The notes below the pieces were generated by a model. That model was not told the DNA's origin. It saw nothing but the letters and a program-made list of their open reading frames with translations, and ran no database searches. A stretch of DNA of 64,000 nucleotides. Source: Frigididesulfovibrio sp031553235. Lineage in GTDB: Bacteria; Desulfobacterota; Desulfovibrionia; Desulfovibrionales; Desulfovibrionaceae. The DNA is taken from contig JAVBLS010000002.1 in the NCBI GenBank assembly GCA_031553235.1, forward strand, positions 1 to 64,000, read 5' to 3'. A program made the translations under genes and the position numbers. Below, one piece after another: positions 57,462 through 64,000 of this stretch (within the stretch, counting starts at the first letter, position 1; each line of letters begins with the position of its first letter).

Positions 57462-58019
57462 CTACTCCAGTCCCACCGCCGCCAGGTCCGGCATGGCCAG
57501 GCGGTCGCCGCCGTGGGCATCGTTGATCACCAGCAGGGGCAAATCAATAACGGCAAGCTTCCGGACAGCTTCCGTTTCCAGTTCTTCGAAGGCAACAACC
57601 TCGGCCGCCGTAATGTGGCGGGCAAGCAGAGCCCCGGCTCCGCCCACGGCGCCCAGGTAGACCGCGCCGTGCCGGCAAAGCGCCTGGCGCACGGCGGCAG
57701 AGCGCCGGCCCTTGCCTATGGTGGCCCGAATGCCCAGTGCGTGCAGACGCGGGGCATAGGCATCCATACGGCCGGCCGTGGTCGGCCCGGCCGCCCCGAT
57801 GGGCCGGTCTGCGGGGGCGGGCGTGGGCCCGACGTAATAAATGACCGCACCCTCGGGGTCAAAGGGCAGCGGCAGCCCCTGGTCCAGCAGGGAAATCATG
57901 CGCTTGTGGGCGGCGTCGCGGGCGGTGTAGATGGTACCGGAAAGTAAAATCGTTTCGCCGGCCCGCAGCAACAGGGCATCGGCTTTGGACAGGGGGGCGG
58001 AAAGGCGATGGGCGCTCAC
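57462..58019 (-). CDS. fumB: Fumarate hydratase beta subunit (class I, two-subunit type)
   Basis: 185 residues from a GTG that follows GGGAGGTG. It corresponds to the C-terminal domain of class I fumarases: LLRAGETILLSGTIYTARDAAH (about 17-38), IYYVGPTPAPADRPIGAAGPTTAGRMD with the conserved GPTTxxRMD motif, and KGRRS. With the alpha subunit it hydrates fumarate to malate. Its start overlaps the alpha-subunit stop in GTGA. The 119-base gap before the malic enzyme gene shows no terminator. Confidence 0.92.
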   Translation of the reverse strand: MSAHRLSAPLSKADALLLRAGETILLSGTIYTARDAAHKRMISLLDQGLPLPFDPEGAVIYYVGPTPAPADRPIGAAGPTTAGRMDAYAPRLHALGIRATIGKGRRSAAVRQALCRHGAVYLGAVGGAGALLARHITAAEVVAFEELETEAVRKLAVIDLPLLVINDAHGGDRLAMPDLAAVGLE

Positions 58020-58849
58020 AGGACCACCTCCCGATGGCGTGAGGAATGGCACTGGATGTTCACGGCCAGGGGCAGAGAAGCGATGTGGCAGGGGGCCACG
58101 GCGATTTTCACGGCCAGAGCCGTGACCGAGCCGCCCAGGCCCATGGGCCCGATGCCGAGTTTGTTGATGTCGGCCAGAAGCGAGGCTTCCATCTCGGCCT
58201 GCCCCGGATCGGGGTTGCGGTCGTCCAGGGGGCGCAGCAGGGCTTTTTTGGCCAGAATGGGGGCAAAGTCAAAGGTGCCGCCTATGCCCAGACCGACAAT
58301 CAACGGCGGACAAGGATCGGGGCCCGCTTCGGCCACGCGGCGCAGCACGTACTCGCGAATGCCTGCCCAGCCTTGGGAGGGCGAGAGCATGACGACGCGC
58401 GACTGGTTTTCGCTGCCGCCGCCTTTGGCCAGAAAAGAAATTTTCAGGGTTTCGCCGGGCACCAGGTCGAAATGAATCACCGCCGGGGTATTGTCGCCGG
58501 TGTTCTTGCGACTGAAAGGGTCGCACATGGAGGCGCGCAGGCCGGCGTACCCCCGACGCACTCCGGCGTTGATCGCGGTCCGCAGACAGCCGCCCTCCAG
58601 GCGCAGAGCCTGCCCCAGTTCAATGAAAAACACCGCACCGCCGGTATCCTGGCACAAGGGCAGACCGGTTTCGCCCGCGGTGTCGGCGTTTTCCAAAAGC
58701 TGCCGAAGAATCTCACGCCCGCTCGCAGAGGTCTCGCGTTGCCCGGCCGACCCAAGGGCGGCACGAACGTCGCCGGGCAAAAAACACGCCGCCGAGCGGC
58801 ACATGGCGACCACGGCCTCGGTTGCGGCGTCCACATGCAAAATACGCAT
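58016..58849 (-). CDS. fumA: Fumarate hydratase alpha subunit (class I, [4Fe-4S])
   Basis: 277 residues from the ATG at 58849; an ATG at 58882 would add 11 residues. It holds the oxygen-sensitive [4Fe-4S] cluster. The expected cysteines occur in GLPLCQDTGGAVFF (near 68-81), CPPLIVGLGIGGTFD (near 186-200) and the C-terminal VAPCHIASLPLAVNIQCH, and the GDNTPAVIHFDLVPGE loop is typical. First gene of the fumarase-malic enzyme-yjbQ group, divergent from mraZ. Confidence 0.92.
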   Translation of the reverse strand: MRILHVDAATEAVVAMCRSAACFLPGDVRAALGSAGQRETSASGREILRQLLENADTAGETGLPLCQDTGGAVFFIELGQALRLEGGCLRTAINAGVRRGYAGLRASMCDPFSRKNTGDNTPAVIHFDLVPGETLKISFLAKGGGSENQSRVVMLSPSQGWAGIREYVLRRVAEAGPDPCPPLIVGLGIGGTFDFAPILAKKALLRPLDDRNPDPGQAEMEASLLADINKLGIGPMGLGGSVTALAVKIAVAPCHIASLPLAVNIQCHSSRHREVVL

Positions 58850-59034
58850 CGTCAATCCAGGGTTGGAGTTGCGGCCGGACATCCCGCCCGGGGCGCAGTC
58901 TAGCAAAAATCACCCCGGCCGGCCGGCCCCAATTCTTCCCCCTCCCCGTCGGTAAAACGGAAACGGCGTTATTTATTCAAGATTCTGCACATTCTAAATT
59001 AGCCTTGACATACGAGCATTTCTGGAGGAAAGAG

Positions 59035-59059
59035 TGGGGAAAAGTGGGAAAAAGTGGGA
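59035..59059 (+). promoter_or_regulatory. MraZ operator: three TGGGN repeats
   Basis: TGGGG (59035-59039), TGGGA (59045-59049) and TGGGA (59055-59059) are spaced five bases apart, matching the repeats bound by MraZ upstream of its own operon in E. coli. A TTGACA lies at 59005-59010, but no good -10 follows at 17 bases. Autoregulation by the MraZ encoded 35 bases downstream is expected. Confidence 0.85.
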
Positions 59060-59094
59060 GCAAATCCCATTGCAACCGGGGATGCAAAAGTAAG

Positions 59095-59544
59095 ATGTAT
59101 TTTCGCGGACGCAGCCGACGCAGCACCGACCCCAAGGGGCGGCTCATGCTGCCCCCGGAATTCCGGGACACCCTCCTTGCCCGCAGCAGCGAAGGCAAGG
59201 TGGTGCTGACCACCTATGACGGCTGCGTGGTGGGCTTTCCCCTGCCCGACTGGGAAGATTTTGAAGATAAGATCAATCGCATGACCAACCCCACACGGGC
59301 CTTGCGCGACTTCCGCCGTCTGGTGGTGGGAGGAGCCGAGAGCCTGATCATCGACGCCCAGGGCCGGGCGCGCCTTTCCCGTGAACACATGCAGTACGCC
59401 GGCATTGAACGCGAGGTTGTCCTCGTGGGACAGGGCCGGCGCTTTGAAATTTGGGCACCGGATCGTCTCGAGCCGGTGCTGGCCCAGAATTTCGACGATG
59501 TGGCCGCCTCACTGGCCGAGACGGGCGTCGACTTCGGATTCTAG
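59095..59544 (+). CDS. mraZ: Transcriptional regulator MraZ
   Basis: 149 residues. Two SpoVT/AbrB-like halves, each with the DxKGR-type motif (STDPKGRLMLPPEFR at 10-24 and IIDAQGRARLSREH near 85-98). It binds DNA as a ring-shaped oligomer and controls the division and cell-wall cluster. Three operator repeats precede it. The ATG at 59095 gives the standard MYFRGRS N-terminus. It is the first gene of the cluster that continues through murE. Confidence 0.95.
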   Translation: MYFRGRSRRSTDPKGRLMLPPEFRDTLLARSSEGKVVLTTYDGCVVGFPLPDWEDFEDKINRMTNPTRALRDFRRLVVGGAESLIIDAQGRARLSREHMQYAGIEREVVLVGQGRRFEIWAPDRLEPVLAQNFDDVAASLAETGVDFGF

Positions 59545-59545
59545 T

Positions 59546-60598
59546 ATGGGTCGGTCGGTGAAGAAAAAGGCTGCCGCCGAACGCCGCGAGCGTTTGGAGC
59601 GCAGACCCTCCGCTCCTGCGTGCACCTCACCCGCAGTAGCGCTCCACGGACCTGCCGGGCTGCACGTTCCGGTGCTCGGGCCGGAAACCGTGGAATTTTT
59701 CCCCCTGCGCGAGGGCGCGGTTTACCTGGATGGCACCCTCGGCCTGGGCGGGCACGCCTCGCTTCTGCTTGAGCGGGCCAAAGCGGCCGGCATCGACAGG
59801 GTCCGCCTCATCGGCCTGGATCGCGACGCCGAAGCCCTGGCTCTGGCGCGCAAGCGGCTGGCCACCTACGGTGAGCGGGTGATTACCGTTCACTCCCGGT
59901 TTTCGGACTTCACCGCGCTGCCCGTGTTTGCCGGGATCGGCGGGCTGGACGGTGCCCTGGTGGATCTCGGCGTTTCCTCCCTGCAACTGGACAAGGCCGA
60001 GCGCGGTTTCAGTTTCCGCCACAACGGTCCCCTGGACATGCGCATGGACCAAAGTATCGGCCAAAGCGCCGAGGCCTTGGTGAACAGAGCCCCCCGGGAC
60101 CGACTGCGCACAATCATCCAGGAATACGGTGAAGACCCCCAGGCGGGGCGCATCGCCGCAGCCATCGAAGACGCCCGCAGCCGCGCGCCGATCACCGGCA
60201 CCTTGGAACTGGCCAAGATCGTGGAAGAAGCCTACCCCGCCAAATGGCGGGCCACGGCGCGCAACCACCCGGCCACCCGCACCTTCCAGGCTCTGCGCAT
60301 GGCAGTGAACGAAGAATTGCAGGAGCTTGAACGTTTTTTGCAGGAGGCCGTCGTCGCCCTACGCCCGGGAGGCCGACTGCTGGTGATTACCTTCCACTCG
60401 CTGGAAGACCGCATGGTTAAACATTTTTTTCGGGACCAGGCCGAGCCTTGCCGCTGTATGCCCGGAACTCCCTGCTCCTGCGGTCGGGTGCCGCGCCTGA
60501 AGGTGATCACCAAAAAGGCCGTCGTTCCCACCCCGGAAGAGGTCCGGGGCAACCCCAGAGCCTCGTGCGCCAAGCTCAGGGTGGCGGAGAAACTGTGA
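59546..60598 (+). CDS. rsmH: 16S rRNA (cytosine(1402)-N(4))-methyltransferase
   Basis: 350 residues. It methylates C1402 in the ribosomal P site. The family's HVPVLGPETVEFF, the SAM motif DGTLGLGGHASLLLE, DLGVSSLQLD, the RGFSFRHNGPLDMRMDQ stretch and the ITFHSLEDRMVKHFF box are all present, as is a cysteine-rich C-terminal loop (PCRCMPGTPCSCG). A basic N-terminal extension of about 40 residues precedes the usual start. It begins one base after mraZ and its stop overlaps the next start. Confidence 0.95.
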   Translation: MGRSVKKKAAAERRERLERRPSAPACTSPAVALHGPAGLHVPVLGPETVEFFPLREGAVYLDGTLGLGGHASLLLERAKAAGIDRVRLIGLDRDAEALALARKRLATYGERVITVHSRFSDFTALPVFAGIGGLDGALVDLGVSSLQLDKAERGFSFRHNGPLDMRMDQSIGQSAEALVNRAPRDRLRTIIQEYGEDPQAGRIAAAIEDARSRAPITGTLELAKIVEEAYPAKWRATARNHPATRTFQALRMAVNEELQELERFLQEAVVALRPGGRLLVITFHSLEDRMVKHFFRDQAEPCRCMPGTPCSCGRVPRLKVITKKAVVPTPEEVRGNPRASCAKLRVAEKL

Positions 60599-60972
60599 TG
60601 GCGGCGCGTTTCGGCTTTTTGCGCCCGGCCGAGGGCGAAGGCAAGGGACCGGTGCTGGCTCTGCTCCTGTCCCTGGCCTGCACCGTGGCCTGCGGCATGA
60701 TGCTGGTTTGGCTGAACATTGAGCGGACCAAGATGGCCTATCACCTGCGGACCTTGGTGCAGGAGGTCGCCGACCGCGCCGACATGAACTCCAAGTATCT
60801 GGCCGAGCAGGAACATTTGCTTTCACTTTTGCGCGACAAGGCCCCTTCCTTCGGTCTGCATGCTCCCAAGCCCGGCCAGACCCGACGGATCGACAAAGAC
60901 TCGGATCTGCCGGCCCGGCAGGCCCCCATTCCCGAAGGCCCCGGCGGTGCGGCCCCCGAGGAGGGAAACTAG
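60598..60972 (+). CDS. ftsL: FtsL-like division protein
   Basis: 124 residues. A single transmembrane helix (about 19-41, VLALLLSLACTVACGMMLVWL) is followed by a heptad-like coiled-coil segment (about 42-80) and a Pro-rich end. This topology, and the position between rsmH and ftsI, identify it as FtsL although the sequence itself is poorly conserved. The ATG overlaps the rsmH stop (TGATG). Confidence 0.75.
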   Translation: MAARFGFLRPAEGEGKGPVLALLLSLACTVACGMMLVWLNIERTKMAYHLRTLVQEVADRADMNSKYLAEQEHLLSLLRDKAPSFGLHAPKPGQTRRIDKDSDLPARQAPIPEGPGGAAPEEGN

Positions 60973-60975
60973 AGC

Positions 60976-63033
60976 ATGCTGCCTCGCCACCCCCCCCGCC
61001 CCACCCGCAACCGGCGCCTGAGACCGACGCCCCGGCCTTCCAAGCCGAGCGCCGCGCCGTCGGTCTTTGCCAAAGTGGACTGGATGCGCGCCCGGCTGCT
61101 GGCCGTGGGCGCCGTGCTTTTGCTTTTGCTCGGGGCGCTCTGGGCCAGAGCCTATTACATTCAGATTATCCGAGGGCCGGAACTGGCGGCCATTGCCGAG
61201 CGGCAATATGCCACACGCGAGGTTATTCAGGGCACCAGAGGTCGGATTCTCGACCGCAACGGTTATATCCTGGCCCTAAGCGTCGAGGGTAAATCAATCT
61301 GGGCCAACCCGGCCGAGGTTATCGATCCGGTCAAGACCGCCGCCGTACTTTCCAAGCAGTTGGGCCTGCCTGCCGCGCGCATTGCGGCGGCTCTGCAAAA
61401 AGACCGCCGCTTTGTCTGGCTGGCCCGCAAGGTCAATGAAAAGACCGCCGCGGGCGTCAAGGCCGAAAACCTGCCCGGCGTCCACTTGACCAAAGAAAAC
61501 GAACGCGTCTACCCCAACGGACATCTGGCCGGACAGTTGCTCGGCTTCGTCAACGTGGACGACGACGGCCTGGACGGCATGGAAAAAGCCATGAACGGCC
61601 GGCTGGCCGGCAGGCGCTACTCCGCTCCCCTGCAACGTGACGCGGCCGGGCGCCGGCTCTCCCTCAACGGTCTGGACGAAGCTCCGCTGCTCAACGGAGA
61701 AGACGTGCGCCTGACCATTGACTCGCAGATTCAGTACTTTGCCGAGGACGCCCTGGCCGAGTATGTGGAAAAATACGGGGCCAAATGGGGCGGCTGCCTG
61801 GTGGTGGATGTGCCCTCGGGCGAGATTCTGGCCTGGGCCCAATTTCCCTTTTTCGACCCCAATCGCTACAAGGATTTTTCCGAAAAAATCCGGCGCAACC
61901 GTCTGTGCGGCGACGCTCTGGAGCAGGGTTCGACCATCAAATCGTTCCTCATAGCCGCCGCCCTGCAGGAAAAGGTCATCACCCCGGATACGGTGATCAA
62001 CTGCTCCAAGGGCCAGTGGAAACTCGGCAAATTTACCATACACGACACCCATGCCTATGCCGATCTCACGGTGGGAAAAATTCTGCACGTATCCAGCAAC
62101 ATCGGCGCAGCCAAGATCGGCCTGAAGCTCGGAGCCGAGAAATACCGCTCCTATCTCTCCCGTCTTGGCTTCGGCGAGCGCTCCGGCCTGCCCCTGGTCG
62201 GCGAGGAGGTCGGCATCCTGCGCCCGGCCCGCAGGTGGCAGGAGATCGATCTGGCCACATCCTCGTTCGGGCAGAGCTTTTCCGCCACCTTGGTACAAAT
62301 GGCCGGGGCCTATCTCTGCCTGGCGGGCGACGGCGTGCGCCGGCCCCTGATGTTGATCAAGGGCGAAGAGCCCGCCCGACCGAACGTGCAGATCTTCTCC
62401 CCGGACACCATGCACCAGGTACGGGCCATGCTGCGCGAGGTGGTTGAAGAAGAAGGCGGCACCGGCGCGCAGGCCCGCATCCCCGGCATGATTGTGGGCG
62501 GCAAGACCGGTACGGCCCAAAAGGCCGATTCTTCCGGCCGTTACGGCTCCGGCCGGGTTGGCTCGTTCGTCGGTCTGGTGCCGGGCTCGAACCCCCGCTA
62601 CCTGATCTGCGTGCTCCTGGATGAGCCCACCAAGAGCCAGTATGGCGGTGTGGTCGCGGCCCCGGTGTTCCGCCAGGTGGCTCTGCAGACAATGGCCTAC
62701 CACGGGCTGCTGCCCGACAGCGATGACCCCCTGGTGCTGGCCGCGGCGGCCAAAGAGGCCGGGCGCAGAAGCTCCCGTAAACTTGCCGAGGCCGGACCTG
62801 CTTCCGAGCAGCCTGCCGCTCCCGCGCCCGTCCCGATGTATACCGGCGACGGCGTGCCCGCGGTGGTGGGCCTGGACGTGCAACAGGCCGTGCGTGAATT
62901 CGCCCGTTTCGGGGCCGTGCCGGCCATCAACGATCAGGGCGGCCTCGTTATACGGCAAGAACCCGCAGCCGGCGCTCCCTGGCCGGCAGACAAAAGCAAA
63001 TGCGCCATCTGGCTGGGGGAGCGCGCCCTATGA
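60976..63033 (+). CDS. ftsI: Division-specific peptidoglycan transpeptidase (PBP3) with PASTA domain
   Basis: 685 residues. A basic N-terminus and one membrane helix (about 43-58) precede the PBP dimerisation domain (GRILDRNGYILALSV near 87-101) and the transpeptidase. The serine is Ser319 in GSTIKSF, the SSN motif is at about 373-375 and the KTG motif at 510-512 in GGKTGTAQ. A PASTA domain at the C-terminus (VPAVVGLDVQQAVREF) is of the kind found in Spo/Pbp2x and deltaproteobacterial enzymes, absent from E. coli FtsI. It starts three bases after ftsL and its stop overlaps murE. Confidence 0.95.
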   Translation: MLPRHPPRPTRNRRLRPTPRPSKPSAAPSVFAKVDWMRARLLAVGAVLLLLLGALWARAYYIQIIRGPELAAIAERQYATREVIQGTRGRILDRNGYILALSVEGKSIWANPAEVIDPVKTAAVLSKQLGLPAARIAAALQKDRRFVWLARKVNEKTAAGVKAENLPGVHLTKENERVYPNGHLAGQLLGFVNVDDDGLDGMEKAMNGRLAGRRYSAPLQRDAAGRRLSLNGLDEAPLLNGEDVRLTIDSQIQYFAEDALAEYVEKYGAKWGGCLVVDVPSGEILAWAQFPFFDPNRYKDFSEKIRRNRLCGDALEQGSTIKSFLIAAALQEKVITPDTVINCSKGQWKLGKFTIHDTHAYADLTVGKILHVSSNIGAAKIGLKLGAEKYRSYLSRLGFGERSGLPLVGEEVGILRPARRWQEIDLATSSFGQSFSATLVQMAGAYLCLAGDGVRRPLMLIKGEEPARPNVQIFSPDTMHQVRAMLREVVEEEGGTGAQARIPGMIVGGKTGTAQKADSSGRYGSGRVGSFVGLVPGSNPRYLICVLLDEPTKSQYGGVVAAPVFRQVALQTMAYHGLLPDSDDPLVLAAAAKEAGRRSSRKLAEAGPASEQPAAPAPVPMYTGDGVPAVVGLDVQQAVREFARFGAVPAINDQGGLVIRQEPAAGAPWPADKSKCAIWLGERAL

Positions 63034-64000
63034 TTCGCGGCCTGGAAGAAGTTTTGCAACTCGCCCGCAACGGCGTGCCCGTGGCGGCCCACTCCGGGGC
63101 CGCGACACCCGGCGGTATTTTCGTGGTCATGCCCGCCGCCGCGCCGGACAACGGCAACGGCAGGCCCGGCGGCGAAGTATGGCTGGCCGATGTCCTGGCC
63201 AAGGGCACCGGGGTAATCGTTTACGAGGAGCGCCATCTGCCCGCCCTGGAGACGGCCGACCCCCAGGGTCGCGCCGACCGCTGCCCAGTGTCGGCCTCGC
63301 GCACCGCCCTGGCGCAATTGGCCCGGGCCTTTTACGGCACCGAGCGGAACATGCCGCAGGTGGTCGGCATCACCGGCACCAACGGCAAAACCACGGTCAG
63401 CTATCTGTTGGAGCGACTCTTTACTGCCGCAGGCCGCAAGGTCGGGGTCATCGGCACGGTGGAATATCGCCGGCCGGGGCACCGCGAGCCGGCCTCTCTG
63501 ACCACTCCCGGTTGCCTGGAACTGCATCGCCTGCTGGCCGACATGGCCGGGCACGGTGTGGATCTTGTGGTCATGGAAACGGCCTCGCACGCCTTGGATC
63601 AGGAGCGCGTGGCCGGCATCGATTTCGCCGCCGGAGTGCTGACCAACGTCACCCAGGATCACCTGGATTACCACGGTGACATGGAGACCTACTTCCAGAC
63701 CAAGGCCCGGCTCTTCCGCGATCCCGAAGCCGGCGGAGTGCCCCTGGCCGGCAAAGCCAAAATCATCAATGGGGACGATTCCTTTGGCCGGCGCTTGATC
63801 ACGGAGCTCCCCGACGCCCTGGGCTTCGGTTTGAACACCGAAGCCGTATCGAGCGACCGGGCGCTGCGCGGGCAGATTCTCGCCCTGTCTCCCGCAGGCC
63901 TGCATCTGTCCATGAGCTTTACCGGACAAAGCTGGGAACTGCGTTCCCCCCTGGTGGGGGCCTTCAACGCCTCCAACCTCCTGGCCGCCCAAGGCGTGGG
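63030..64000 (+). CDS. murE: UDP-N-acetylmuramyl-tripeptide synthetase (N-terminal 323 residues, cut by window edge)
   Basis: It adds the third amino acid, normally meso-diaminopimelate, to UDP-MurNAc-dipeptide. The ATP-binding GITGTNGKTTVSYLLERLF (near 113-131), the TTPGCLELHRLLADM segment that contacts the substrate, METASHALDQERV and the NVTQDHLDYHG motif are visible. The residues that select diaminopimelate over lysine lie beyond the right edge, so the specificity is inferred from the Gram-negative context. The ATG overlaps the ftsI stop (ATGA). Confidence 0.95.
   Translation, partial: MIRGLEEVLQLARNGVPVAAHSGAATPGGIFVVMPAAAPDNGNGRPGGEVWLADVLAKGTGVIVYEERHLPALETADPQGRADRCPVSASRTALAQLARAFYGTERNMPQVVGITGTNGKTTVSYLLERLFTAAGRKVGVIGTVEYRRPGHREPASLTTPGCLELHRLLADMAGHGVDLVVMETASHALDQERVAGIDFAAGVLTNVTQDHLDYHGDMETYFQTKARLFRDPEAGGVPLAGKAKIINGDDSFGRRLITELPDALGFGLNTEAVSSDRALRGQILALSPAGLHLSMSFTGQSWELRSPLVGAFNASNLLAAQGV

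Noticed and set aside
1..64000. CRISPR array
   Set aside because: No regularly spaced direct repeats were seen; the recurring intergenic palindromes are dispersed singly, kilobases apart.

Overview
The window reads as chromosomal DNA of a GC-rich, anaerobic deltaproteobacterium of the Desulfovibrio type. This is inferred from the gene complement, not from a marker gene: no rRNA or tRNA is present. The clues are a LutC plus fused LutB-LutA lactate oxidation locus with a lactate permease, two-subunit fumarase plus malic enzyme plus pyruvate carboxylase, a manganese-type (family II) pyrophosphatase, an atypical thioredoxin/thioredoxin-reductase pair, NikR, and a sigma-54-driven flagellin. Almost all of it is core metabolism and envelope biogenesis. 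The only mobile-element sequence is the start of an IS630-type transposase at the extreme left edge.

Layout. 1-6.2 kb: transposase fragment, then biotin protein ligase and pyruvate carboxylase (minus), and divergently a tRNA CCA-adding enzyme. 6.3-9.0 kb: a GGDEF protein and a LacI-type regulator. 9.1-14.9 kb: lactate locus with GntR/FCD regulator, lutC, a lutB-lutA fusion and lactate permease. 14.9-17.2 kb: ilvB-ilvN (minus) behind a promoter, a short leader peptide and a terminator, the layout of transcription attenuation. 17.3-23.3 kb: membrane metal-dependent hydrolase, psd-pssA-M24 peptidase operon, ppaC, lipase-like hydrolase. 23.4-31.9 kb: ileS-lspA, a small membrane protein, a YbgF/CpoB-like lipoprotein, a possible PilZ protein, a PAP2 phosphatase and a large ArnT-like glycosyltransferase with repeat-rich tails. 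32-36 kb: thioredoxin system, small dual-CxxC protein, ferritin, second GGDEF protein. 36-41.3 kb: DRTGG/AAA_26 protein with ADP-forming acyl-CoA synthetase, RNase III, flagellin. 41.5-48 kb: FetAB exporter, cbiB-trmL-folE2-nikR-methyltransferase (minus), bioY with an ECF-type ATPase. 48-58.9 kb: pyrBC, periplasmic nitroreductase, an HD protein derived from a CCA enzyme, a beta-hydroxyacid dehydrogenase, phosphoglucomutase, yjbQ, malic enzyme, fumarase. 59-64 kb: start of the division and cell-wall cluster mraZ-rsmH-ftsL-ftsI-murE, cut by the right edge.

The genes fit together as lactate uptake and oxidation to pyruvate. Pyruvate is carboxylated by a biotin enzyme whose ligase is encoded next to it and whose cofactor can be imported by BioY. 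Malate and fumarate are interconverted by the fumarase/malic-enzyme operon.

The least explained content is extragenic. (i) Two roughly 130-nt near-palindromic elements at 21.1 and 50.4 kb are clearly homologous in opposite orientation and keep their stems despite base changes; a weaker possible third lies at 35.9 kb. (ii) An unrelated roughly 150-nt hairpin lies upstream of pyrB. (iii) About a dozen dispersed roughly 30-nt palindromes with GAGCA/TGCTC-type ends occur between genes, and one matches the end of the IS630-like element at 24 of 28 positions.
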